Positions 6,677 through 13,220 are shown, counted from the stretch's first letter. The stretch: DNA of 14,059 bases from Mageeibacillus sp. UBA1212 (GCA_002309655.1 DBXM01000030.1:1-14059); one strand, 5' to 3'. Translations and numbers: made by a program. Notes: generated by a model from the sequence alone, not told the origin.

Positions 6677-8560
6677 TCAGCCGAAAACCTCCGCCAGAAC
6701 TGTGCCGAGCAGCGCCGCCGTCCGGTCCGCCTCCGGCGCGAGATTCCCCTCGAAGCCTATTTCAGCCAGAAGGCCGAACTGCGTCACGGTCGTGTTGTAT
6801 TTCGAGTCCTTCCTCAGCGAGATGCCCAGCGTGACGCCCGGGACCTTTTCGTTCAGCTTTTCAATCAGGTACATCGCGAGCCGCACGTTGTCCTTCCAGT
6901 TCGGGTTGGCGTCGTTCTGCGTGATCACGAAAACAATCTTCGCGTACTCCTCGCCGTCCTTCCTCGCGACCGGGCCGTAGCGCATTCCGTCCGGATACTC
7001 GAACGAATTCACGTGAAGGTCGAGCGCCAGCCTCACCGACGGACTCTTCGGCGCCTCACGGGCAACCAGCGCGGCGGAGGAAGCGTACGAATTCTCGTAG
7101 ACCGTGTCGTTCACGTCGCGAAGGTTCACAACACCCGTTCCCAGCGCCTCCGCAGTCGACTCGAGAAGGTTCCCGCGGCCGACAATGTTGCGGTCGGTCT
7201 CGTAGCCCGCGCAGGTTTCAAAGTTTTTGAGCACTTTTTCCTCCGGATCGAGGCAGTACCCCTCGGAGGTGTGCGTGTAGTAAATCAAAACGGAAGGCTC
7301 TTTGAGCGACCCGCTCTTGTCAATAATCAGCGGCTTGTCGAGAATGTCCCGCAGCGAGAATCCCGCGCAGTTGTACGGGTTCTGGATCCGCAGCACGCCG
7401 TAGTCGAGGTCTTTTCCGTTGGGCCCCACAATGAGGTCGCCGGCCTCGTCAGTGCCGATTCCCGACGTGTAGAGCGCGCCCGCCGCCAGTTTTTCGGTCG
7501 AAAATCCGTCTCCGCGCAGGTTGAACACTATATAGTCCTCCTCGGTTGCGGGAACGATCTTCAGATTCTCGCCGCCCGGAGTCTCCGTGGCTTCGCCGCC
7601 GTCCGTTTCCGAAGGCGTGGCGTCCGTTCCGGGGCCGTCCGTGTTCGCGGTTTCGCCCGGATCATAGAATTCCGTCTGTGAAGGCGTCGGCTGTTCACCG
7701 TTTTCCGGCGTGGCAGTCTGTCCGTAGGTATTGTCGGGAACGTCGGTTTCTCCGGCCGCGCCTTTGTATTTAACGTTCGTGTTGTGGCCGAAAAAGTCCC
7801 TGTAACCCGAAAGAATCCCGTAAAGTGTGCTGCCGTCGCCGTCGGTCTTGATTTTGGGAAGCGTCTTCTCAGCCCTCATCGACTCCGAGTCGGGAACGTT
7901 CCTTGTACTCGCCGAGACCGCGCCGAAAACGAGCAGAATCACCGCCACAACAAGCGCCGCCCCCGCAAAATACACGGAAGGACTCTGCAGCCATCTGTCC
8001 CAGACGACCGCGCTGGCGTTCTTCTTTTCGGTTTTTTCCGCCTTGTTTTTGGTCTTGCTGCGCTGCCGCTGCTTGCGGAGCTTCGCGGCCTTTTTCTTGC
8101 GTCTCGCGGTCTCCTCGCGCCAGTCGTCGTCCTCCGCGTCAGAGAAAAAGTCCCCGTTCTGCGGCACGCCTGCGTTCTCTCTTTTTATTCTTTCGGCAAG
8201 TCTCTTCGAATTCTCGGCGGCACCGGCAGCGCGGAAAGGTCCGGCGAAGGAACGTACCGGCCGCTGTTCCGAAGTTACTCCGTCGTCATCCGCTTCAACG
8301 TTCTCCGGTCGCTCAGCCGTCCGGTTTTTCACCGGTTTGCGGCCGCCGTCCGTCTTCTTCACGCCGTCCGTCTTTTTGACATTGCCCGTTTCTGCCGCGG
8401 GTTCATCGTTGTTGCCTGTTTCTTCTTTCTTCTCCGGTTCCGCGTCGAAATCATCGAAAAAGCCGGAAAAATCGATCGTAACGTGTTCGTCAAGATCGTA
8501 ACTTCCCATTACCGAACGGTTCCCGGAGGCGCCGTCCTTGCGTTCATTATTTGGATCCAT
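6677..8560 (-). CDS. spoIIP: Stage II sporulation protein P, long divergent form
   Basis: Membrane-anchored cell-wall hydrolase of sporulation. With SpoIID and SpoIIM, SpoIIP cuts septal peptidoglycan during forespore engulfment. At 627 residues it is clearly longer than typical SpoIIP (about 400 or fewer). Residues 1-190 are a charged, disordered cytoplasmic extension, acidic first (35-55) and very basic at 152-180. One transmembrane helix lies at about 195-217. A Thr/Pro/Glu linker spans 270-335 and the SpoIIP domain 340-627. Family motifs are YYTHTSEGY (428-435, usually HTHTSE), the block NIVGRGNLLESTAEALG, DLHVNS (514-519, usually D-hydrophobic-HRD), NPNWKDNVRLAMYLIEKLN and LLAEIGFEGN with Glu600. 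AAGGAGG at 8570-8576 sets the start, 23 nt after the peptidase gene. Substitution of the R and D in HRD may alter activity. I could not find a clear sigma-E promoter. Confidence 0.9.
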   Translation of the reverse strand: MDPNNERKDGASGNRSVMGSYDLDEHVTIDFSGFFDDFDAEPEKKEETGNNDEPAAETGNVKKTDGVKKTDGGRKPVKNRTAERPENVEADDDGVTSEQRPVRSFAGPFRAAGAAENSKRLAERIKRENAGVPQNGDFFSDAEDDDWREETARRKKKAAKLRKQRQRSKTKNKAEKTEKKNASAVVWDRWLQSPSVYFAGAALVVAVILLVFGAVSASTRNVPDSESMRAEKTLPKIKTDGDGSTLYGILSGYRDFFGHNTNVKYKGAAGETDVPDNTYGQTATPENGEQPTPSQTEFYDPGETANTDGPGTDATPSETDGGEATETPGGENLKIVPATEEDYIVFNLRGDGFSTEKLAAGALYTSGIGTDEAGDLIVGPNGKDLDYGVLRIQNPYNCAGFSLRDILDKPLIIDKSGSLKEPSVLIYYTHTSEGYCLDPEEKVLKNFETCAGYETDRNIVGRGNLLESTAEALGTGVVNLRDVNDTVYENSYASSAALVAREAPKSPSVRLALDLHVNSFEYPDGMRYGPVARKDGEEYAKIVFVITQNDANPNWKDNVRLAMYLIEKLNEKVPGVTLGISLRKDSKYNTTVTQFGLLAEIGFEGNLAPEADRTAALLGTVLAEVFG

Positions 8561-8583
8561 AATCTGCGCCTCCTTCCGTCAGA

Positions 8584-9171
8584 TTATCTGCGATGCAGTT
8601 TGCGCTTCAGCGCCTTTCCCCAGTAGCCGAAAGTGTAAATCAACCTTCTCTTCGGGTGTTCGAGAATTTCCGGAAAATCCGCCGCGAGCCTCGCCTCGGA
8701 CGGGAATATTCTCCTAATTATAGGCGCTTTCGAGCCGCTCTTCGCTGGCGTGACTCCGCACTCCTCGGGCGTGAAAATGTGCCTTTTCGCGGGGTCGCTC
8801 CACCTGTCGGCGACGTATTTCAGAACCTCCGGGTCGTCCGCGCTTTTGTACGAGCCGTCCGCCGCAACATAGAAGCCCTTCATCACGCCCAGAACGTCGC
8901 CGTCCTCAACGCGGTCGTACATGACGCTGTTGTCGCCGCAGAAAAGGTAGTACCCTTCGCGCACCGCCAGCACCCTGTGGAGCACAAGCTCGCCGTTCTT
9001 CCTCACGAACAGCGCCGCGTCGTACTTCTTGAGCCGCCCGCCGGTCTTTTCAACGCGCACAAGAGTCTCCCCCTCGCGGAGGAGCGGGTACATACTTATC
9101 CCTTTTGTAGGGCAGATCACGAACCCTTCCGCGTCGATCGTCTGCCGGATGCTCTTTCTGTCTGTCTCCAT
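8584..9171 (-). CDS. S24/S26-family serine peptidase (signal-peptidase-like, soluble)
   Basis: Protein of 195 residues with the S24/S26 (LexA/signal peptidase) fold. GISMYPLLREGE (24-35) carries the likely nucleophile Ser26. ELVLHRVLAV (61-70) places His65 where SipW/ER-type signal peptidases have their general base, rather than the Lys of classical type I enzymes. FCGDNSVMYDRVE (78-90) matches the GDN box. There is no N-terminal transmembrane anchor, so it is probably cytoplasmic or peripheral. Residues 105-195 form a basic helical tail I do not recognise. The start lies 11 nt after the PqqD-like stop, with no clear ribosome binding site, which suggests translational coupling. Similar peptidases occur next to PqqD- and HprK-like genes in Firmicutes. 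The substrate is unknown, and processing of a peptide handled by the neighbours is inference. Confidence 0.85.
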   Translation of the reverse strand: METDRKSIRQTIDAEGFVICPTKGISMYPLLREGETLVRVEKTGGRLKKYDAALFVRKNGELVLHRVLAVREGYYLFCGDNSVMYDRVEDGDVLGVMKGFYVAADGSYKSADDPEVLKYVADRWSDPAKRHIFTPEECGVTPAKSGSKAPIIRRIFPSEARLAADFPEILEHPKRRLIYTFGYWGKALKRKLHRR

Positions 9172-9182
9172 TTTCGGGCTTG

Positions 9183-9449
9183 TTACGCCAGCAGTTTCAC
9201 CGACTCGAGCGTTTTGATCACGCGCTCCGCGTTCTCCTTCGCGGTCTCTTTGTCAACCTCGTACTTCTCGCATATCTTCTCGGCGAGCTCGTCCGTGCTC
9301 TCCGCGCCTTCGCGAAGCAGTCCCACGATGAACCCCGCCGTCTCGTTCAGTTTGAGCATGCCGTTAAAGCGCTCGCCCGAAATTCCCGCGTCGACAGCCA
9401 CGAAGCCGCCGTCCGCCTCAGTCAGAATAATTCCGTCCTTTAATTTCAT
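9183..9449 (-). CDS. PqqD-like peptide-binding (RiPP recognition element-type) protein
   Basis: Small protein of 88 residues with the PqqD-like architecture. The N-terminal strand region (KLKDGIILTEADGGFVAVDA) precedes the diagnostic turn LNETAGFIVGLL (34-45), and a winged-helix portion follows (STDELAEKICEKYEVDKETA and VIKTLESVKLLA). In RiPP pathways PqqD-like domains bind the leader of a precursor peptide and present it to modifying enzymes. Two adjacent ATGs exist at 9452 and 9449. I choose 9449 because GGAGG (9455-9459) then has a 5-nt spacer rather than 2. It is preceded by the HprK-like gene (73-nt gap) and followed 11 nt later by the peptidase. That gap holds a TATAAT (9467-9472) with a poor -35 and a small TCCGG/CCGGA hairpin. 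A precursor peptide was not found. Confidence 0.88.
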   Translation of the reverse strand: MKLKDGIILTEADGGFVAVDAGISGERFNGMLKLNETAGFIVGLLREGAESTDELAEKICEKYEVDKETAKENAERVIKTLESVKLLA

Positions 9450-9522
9450 CATACCCTCCGGTTGATATTATAAATTGAACGTTCCGGCAGCGAAAACCGG
9501 AGACGCCCTGTATGAATTGTTT

Positions 9523-10305
9523 TCAGTGCTTCGAAAGCTCCGCGTACGCAACCTCCGCCGCCTCCGGGTCCATGTTGCACGTCAACGTGAACACCGGCAC
9601 ATTCTGCGCCAGCGCCACCACCATTCTCACGACCTCCGTGAGCGCATCCGGGTCCTTCGGCCTGTACGTCTGCGACAGGAACACCGGCAGCGGATCCGTG
9701 CACCGCTCGATCGAGTTGTGCTCGCCGCGCTTGATAACGCAGATTCCCGCTATCTTCATTTCCGTGTTGGTGCTGAGTCTGTGCTTGCCGTCCCACGGAG
9801 TTCCGCAGGCGAAAACGCCGTCTTCTTCGAACCTTAAAAGCGGCTTGTCGTCGTTGATCATTACCACCCTGTCGCCGAAGACTTTCTTCCAGAGTGCCGC
9901 GTGGGTCGACTTGCCGGTGCCCGAAGGCGCCGTGAACAGATACGCCCTGCCGTCCATGCCGATTGCCGACGCGTGGAACAGAACGACGTTCCTGAGGGCC
10001 GCCGCGTTGCAGAACTGCCTGTAGACCGCCAGCGTCTCGAGATACCCGCGCTTGTACTTGACCGGCTTCCTGCCCTCCGCGATGTCCGTAGCGAACGAGC
10101 TCATCTCCTCGCGGTCGATGTCCTTCTCGGTGATTCTGATCGTGAAGTCGGGCTCCGCCTCTTCGTCGATGTAGTCCGTGCACATAACGCGCGTCACCGG
10201 GTAGGTCGTCTCCACCTCCGCGCAGATTCCCGCCATCTTCAGCCTGAACCGGCAACCTTCGCCGGCCGCGTTCATATCCGGTTGTACGGAAAGTTTTTCG
10301 TCCAT
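9523..10305 (-). CDS. HPr kinase-like / PEP-carboxykinase-fold ATPase
   Basis: Protein of 260 residues resembling the catalytic domain of HPr serine kinase. Residues 1-105 are a variable N-terminal part. FHASAI (110-115) leads into the P-loop APSGTGKSTH (126-135), followed by INDDKPLLRF (150-159, the Walker-B-like acidic residues) and the family block GTPWDGKH (168-175). The C-terminal HPr-binding region of true HprK/P is not evident, so regulation of the sugar phosphotransferase system is unlikely. Related stand-alone proteins accompany PqqD-like genes, and one in a Paenibacillus lasso-peptide cluster phosphorylates a precursor peptide. I choose ATG at 10305 because AAGAAGGA (10316-10323) lies 10 nt upstream. 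A TTG at 10326 would add seven residues made of that same ribosome-binding sequence. It is the first gene of the minus-strand operon and has its own promoter. Confidence 0.87.
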   Translation of the reverse strand: MDEKLSVQPDMNAAGEGCRFRLKMAGICAEVETTYPVTRVMCTDYIDEEAEPDFTIRITEKDIDREEMSSFATDIAEGRKPVKYKRGYLETLAVYRQFCNAAALRNVVLFHASAIGMDGRAYLFTAPSGTGKSTHAALWKKVFGDRVVMINDDKPLLRFEEDGVFACGTPWDGKHRLSTNTEMKIAGICVIKRGEHNSIERCTDPLPVFLSQTYRPKDPDALTEVVRMVVALAQNVPVFTLTCNMDPEAAEVAYAELSKH

Positions 10306-10438
10306 GTCGTGAATTTCCTTCTTCAAAAAGCGACGCTTTCAAGAGCATTGCCGGCGCGCACCGTTCGTGAACGCTTGTTTGCGGACCGTTCCGGGCGGCG
10401 CTGGCATGAAGACGCGCTTCACCGTCTTTCAACCTTTA

Positions 10439-10467
10439 ATTATACATAATTTTTCGCACGACTGCAA
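10439..10467 (-). promoter_or_regulatory. Sigma-A promoter for the HprK-like/PqqD/peptidase operon
   Basis: On the minus strand, TTGCAG (10467-10462) and TATAAT (10444-10439) are spaced by 17 nt. Transcription would begin near 10431, giving a leader of about 125 nt. The leader folds at its 5' end (GAAAGACG with CGTCTTC, plus coordinates 10408-10430). Near its 3' end it has a small AAAGC/GCTTT hairpin followed by TTTTT (about 10326-10340), which could attenuate transcription. No promoter this good is visible further down the minus strand, so this one may drive several genes through spoIIP or beyond. Confidence 0.8.
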
Positions 10468-10536
10468 ACTTTTCTTCCGCCGGAGGTTGAATTCCCCCGC
10501 GCAGCCGCTGTTTTCGACTTTCGGAAATTTTTTATT

Positions 10537-10552
10537 GTTTTTCGATAAAAAC
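10537..10552. promoter_or_regulatory. Inverted repeat upstream of the DUF2975/HTH operon promoter
   Basis: GTTTTT-CGAT-AAAAAC is a perfect inverted repeat with 6-nt arms and a 4-nt centre, sitting 3 nt upstream of the -35 box. It is a plausible operator for the operon's own HTH protein, but its A/T richness also fits an UP element. Function is inferred from position only. Confidence 0.4.
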
Positions 10553-10555
10553 ATA

Positions 10556-10584
10556 TTGACAAACGATTTTTGCCGTGTTATGAT
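10556..10584 (+). promoter_or_regulatory. Near-consensus sigma-A promoter for the DUF2975/HTH/DUF4153 operon
   Basis: TTGACA (10556-10561, perfect consensus) and TATGAT (10579-10584) are separated by 17 nt. Transcription should start near 10590, about 27 nt before the ATG. A CCGTGA/TCACGG inverted repeat (10589-10608) overlaps the start site and enters the ribosome binding site. The 10306-10616 intergenic region as a whole holds two divergent promoters, this repeat and the long leader of the HprK-like gene. I see no additional gene in it. Confidence 0.88.
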
Positions 10585-10588
10585 ATCC

Positions 10589-10608
10589 CCGTGAACAAAA
10601 CATCACGG
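10589..10608 (+). promoter_or_regulatory. Inverted repeat at the transcription start, overlapping the ribosome binding site
   Basis: CCGTGA (10589-10594) and TCACGG (10603-10608) are perfect inverted arms around an 8-nt A/C loop. As DNA this is a candidate operator at +1. As RNA, the hairpin would pair the first GG of the GGAGG ribosome binding site (10607-10611) and could limit translation of the DUF2975 gene. Confidence 0.45.
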
Positions 10609-10616
10609 AGGCTGCT

Positions 10617-11090
10617 ATGCTAAAAATCAACAGAAAACTCTCGGTAACCATTTCGATCGTACTCACCGCGCTGATGCTTCTCGGCACCTTCGCGCTGGCG
10701 TTCTTCCTGCCCTCATTCATCGAATACCTGCTCAAACTTCCCGACATGAACGGCGCCCTTCTCAATCTGACGGCCGCACAGCGGACCATCGTCTACGTCG
10801 CCGCCTACACCGAGCTGTTCCTGATGGCCTCGGGGTTGGGAATGCTCTTCGCGCTCCTGCTCCTCGTGAAGCGGGGCAGCGTATTCACGAAGGCCGCGGT
10901 GGAACTCATCCGCTACATCTCCTGGTGCCTGATCTTCATGGGCTTCATCATGATGTCAATGGCCTTCCTGACGCTGCTTGCCGTCGTCGCCGGCGCCGCG
11001 GTGCTCTTCGTGGGACTTGCCATCCGCGTGGTCAAGAACGTCATCGAGGAAGCGGTCTACATTAAAGAAGAAAACGACCTGACGGTCTGA
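10617..11090 (+). CDS. DUF2975 family membrane protein
   Basis: Integral membrane protein of 157 residues matching the DUF2975 family, which is usually encoded next to a small Cro/CI-type regulator, as here. Four hydrophobic segments are visible, at about 8-32, 57-84, 98-118 and 119-137. The family-like phrase LLVKRGSVFTKAAVELIRYISW (residues 82-103) lies between segments two and three. The C-terminus (VYIKEENDLTV) is short and charged and faces the cytoplasm if the N-terminus does. GGAGG at 10607-10611 with a 5-nt spacer sets the start. The regulator gene begins 12 nt after the stop. The function of DUF2975 is unknown. A sensor or partner role for the adjacent regulator is inference. Confidence 0.88.
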   Translation: MLKINRKLSVTISIVLTALMLLGTFALAFFLPSFIEYLLKLPDMNGALLNLTAAQRTIVYVAAYTELFLMASGLGMLFALLLLVKRGSVFTKAAVELIRYISWCLIFMGFIMMSMAFLTLLAVVAGAAVLFVGLAIRVVKNVIEEAVYIKEENDLTV

Positions 11091-11102
11091 AAGGAGCGCC
11101 CT

Positions 11103-11309
11103 ATGATAGTCATCAATCTCGACGTGATGATGGCGAAGCGCAAGATGTCCCTCGGGGAACTCTCCGACAAGGTGGGTATCACCCTCGCCAACCTCTCGAT
11201 TCTCAAGAACAACAAAGCGAAAGCCGTCCGGTTCTCGACCCTCGACGCAATCTGCGAGGCGCTGGACTGCGACGTCAGCGACATTATTGAATACAAGAAA
11301 GGAAACTGA
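11103..11309 (+). CDS. Small Cro/CI-type HTH regulator (YozG-like)
   Basis: DNA-binding protein of 68 residues, essentially one HTH_XRE/HTH_26 domain. MIVINLDVMMAKRKMS leads into helix 2 (LGELSDKVGI) and recognition helix 3 (TLANLSILKNNKAKA). It ends with the typical FSTLDAICEALDCDVSDIIEY block. There is no sensor or dimerisation domain beyond the HTH. AAGGAG at 11091-11096 provides the ribosome binding site. It sits between DUF2975 and DUF4153 genes with gaps of 12 and 14 nt, so the three form one operon. Regulators of this type paired with DUF2975 are common in Firmicutes. Autoregulation through the inverted repeats upstream of the operon is likely but inferred. Confidence 0.92.
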   Translation: MIVINLDVMMAKRKMSLGELSDKVGITLANLSILKNNKAKAVRFSTLDAICEALDCDVSDIIEYKKGN

Positions 11310-11323
11310 AAGGTGGATCAAAA

Positions 11324-12994
11324 ATGAACGAACATCCTTTTACCAACAATCCGTCCGGGAACGCAACCGGGCAGAATCCGTCCTGCAACAATCCGGGGCA
11401 GAATCCCCCGCCCGCAAACAATCCCGCCTACGTGCCGGTGAACGGTCCCGCTTACAGACCCGCAACCGCGCCTTCAAACGGCCCCGCTCCCGCAACGCCG
11501 GTGCGCCGGAAGCCAAAAAAAGAATTCACTAAAAAAGAAAAAGTCATGGCTTGGCTCTCCGTACTTGCCGGCTACCTTTTCTGCCGCACGTTCTTCGTGT
11601 GGGACAAGCCGCTTCTGGCCCTGATCTTCACCGTCCTTCTCTTCGTCTTCGCGTTCGTGTTCTTCGGGACTAAGAAGCGCAAGGCGAGAAGCTGGTTCTA
11701 CCCGGTCAGCGCCATCCTGATCACCTCAGGCCTCTTTTTCGCCGCCAGCCCGGTGCTTCACCTTTTCGTGTTCACGTACGCGCTGGTCGCGTTCTTCCTG
11801 TTCTGCCAGACCGGCTCGGAGACGGCGCTTGAAAACCGCGCGGGCCGGCTCTACGTTTTTGAGACCGTGAAGGCGCTCTTCGTCTCCCCCTTCAAGAACA
11901 TCGGCGCCGCGGCAATGTCCGTGGGCTCCAACAAGGGCGGGAAGAAAGTGGGCAAGACGCTTCTTTTCATTCTCATCGGCATAGGAGTGGCCGTCGTTCC
12001 GACGTTCGTGGTGCTCAAACTGCTCTCCTTCGACGCAAACTTCACGAATATTCTCGAAAAAATCTGCAAGAACCTCTCCGACCAGGTCGTGAGCCGCGTC
12101 TGCGCGCTTCTGTTCGGCGTCCCGCTGGGAATGTTCTTCTACGGAGCGCTCTACACCGGCGCCCACCCGGTTCCGGACCGCTACAACGCCGAAAACTGCG
12201 TGAACATCGAGAACAAAATGAAATTCGCGCCCGCCATCGTCGGCGCCGTCGCGCTGGTCCCCCTGCTCTTCCTTTATGTGGTGTTCATCGTCGCGCACAT
12301 CGAATACTACAAGGCGGTATTCACGGGCGTCCTCCCCGAGGCCTACACCTACGCCGAATTTGCGCGGGACGGCTTCTTCCGCCTCTGCGTGGTCGCTGCC
12401 ATCAACGCAATCGCGCTCATTCTCATCCGCGTTTTTACCGGAAAGACCTCCAAGGGCAAGATCTCGCCGGTCGTGAAGATCTGCACGGTGGTCCTCTCGC
12501 TGGTCACCATCGTCATCTCGGGAACGGCCATCTCCCAGATGCTCATGTACGTCTCCGCCTACGGCCTCACCCGCCTCAGACTCTATACGCTGTGGTTCAT
12601 GGCTCTGATAATTCTGCTCTTCCTGCTGGCGATTTTTAAGCAGTTCATCGAAAAGCTGCCCTTCGCGGCAACGGCGCTGGTGATATTCGCGCTCTGCTTC
12701 GGGCTGCTCGCGGTTCCGGACACCGACGCGTTCATCGCCGAGCATAACTACAAATGCTACGTTTCCGGCAGCTCGGAGGAGATCGACGTCGACTATCTCG
12801 AGGAGCTCGGGCCGTCCGCCGTGCCGACGCTCTGCAAGCTGGCAAAGGACAAGGACGAGAAGAACGAAGTTAGAATGAAAGCCGCCGGCGCGCTGATCAG
12901 GTATGAAAAGAAGCGCAGAGAAAACTCGGTCTACATTCTGAGCCTTCCCGTAATCCGGGCGGATCGAGCATATGAAGAATATAAAAAGAGTTAG
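11324..12994 (+). CDS. DUF4153/DUF4173 family polytopic membrane protein
   Basis: Membrane protein of 556 residues. Residues 1-62 are a disordered Asn/Pro/Gly-rich cytoplasmic tail (NNPSGNATGQNPS and similar). A basic stretch (RRKPKKEFTKKEK) precedes roughly a dozen hydrophobic segments between 75 and 475. Two blocks place it in the DUF4153/DUF4173 group: TYAEFARDGFFRLCVVAAIN and YGLTRLRLYTLWFMAL. The last 80 residues are soluble (YNVERY-like start HNYKCYVSG, then IDVDYLEELGPSAVPTLCKLA), a small helical domain common in this family. AGGTGG at 11311-11316 with a 7-nt spacer sets the start, 14 nt after the HTH gene. A strong terminator follows. The function of the family is unknown. Linkage with DUF2975 and the HTH gene suggests an envelope role under shared control. 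Confidence 0.88.
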   Translation: MNEHPFTNNPSGNATGQNPSCNNPGQNPPPANNPAYVPVNGPAYRPATAPSNGPAPATPVRRKPKKEFTKKEKVMAWLSVLAGYLFCRTFFVWDKPLLALIFTVLLFVFAFVFFGTKKRKARSWFYPVSAILITSGLFFAASPVLHLFVFTYALVAFFLFCQTGSETALENRAGRLYVFETVKALFVSPFKNIGAAAMSVGSNKGGKKVGKTLLFILIGIGVAVVPTFVVLKLLSFDANFTNILEKICKNLSDQVVSRVCALLFGVPLGMFFYGALYTGAHPVPDRYNAENCVNIENKMKFAPAIVGAVALVPLLFLYVVFIVAHIEYYKAVFTGVLPEAYTYAEFARDGFFRLCVVAAINAIALILIRVFTGKTSKGKISPVVKICTVVLSLVTIVISGTAISQMLMYVSAYGLTRLRLYTLWFMALIILLFLLAIFKQFIEKLPFAATALVIFALCFGLLAVPDTDAFIAEHNYKCYVSGSSEEIDVDYLEELGPSAVPTLCKLAKDKDEKNEVRMKAAGALIRYEKKRRENSVYILSLPVIRADRAYEEYKKS

Positions 12995-13018
12995 ACTAGA
13001 ACGCAATATATCCAACTT

Positions 13019-13054
13019 CCGGCTGTCGCCGCTCTCGGTGACAGCCGGTTTTTT
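13019..13054 (+). terminator. Intrinsic terminator of the DUF2975/HTH/DUF4153 operon
   Basis: A 12-bp stem (13019-13030 with 13037-13048, one G-T wobble), with core CCGGCTGTC/GACAGCCGG and a 6-nt loop, is followed by TTTTTTATT. It is well placed, 25 nt after the stop codon. Confidence 0.93.
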
Positions 13055-13089
13055 ATTCCCGCAACGGCGTCCGAAAATCGATAATTTTG

Positions 13090-13117
13090 TTGAAATACTC
13101 CGCCGTTGTGATATAAT
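13090..13117 (+). promoter_or_regulatory. Extended -10 sigma-A promoter for the CobW-like gene
   Basis: TTGAAA (13090-13095) and TATAAT (13112-13117) are separated by 16 nt, with TGA just before the -10 (extended -10). An A/T inverted repeat AAAAT-N5-ATTTT (13074-13088) abuts the -35 and could be an operator, but it does not match a Zur box I can recall. The leader is about 97 nt and contains GC-rich hairpin potential (CCCGGC near 13167 with GCCGCGGG near 13181). Confidence 0.8.
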
Positions 13118-13220
13118 GAAAATGTATGTGCCAAAACGCGAAACCGCGTCCGAAGCGCGTACAAACCCGGCCGAAAAGCCGCGGGAAACAGTCAAAAAGC
13201 ATGTAAGGAGTGATTTTACA

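Noticed and set aside
9453..9522. Short RiPP precursor gene between the HprK-like and PqqD-like genes
   Set aside because: No start with a ribosome binding site and an open frame of reasonable length is present in the 73-nt gap. The other gaps of the operon are smaller or equally empty.
10305..10326. TTG start at 10326 for the HprK-like gene
   Set aside because: The extra seven codons are made of the AAGAAGGA ribosome binding sequence itself, which is correctly spaced for the ATG at 10305.
9449..10432. 327-codon open frame overlapping the HprK-like gene on the same strand
   Set aside because: Out of frame with a gene that has clear kinase motifs. Its sequence is Arg/Gly/His-rich and shows no family. 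It would also start inside the predicted transcript start without a ribosome binding site.
13124..13220. Nickel/cobalt (czcD-type) riboswitch in the CobW leader
   Set aside because: The leader is GC-rich and can fold, but I could not find the conserved four-way junction or its G-rich core. It stays an unassigned leader.
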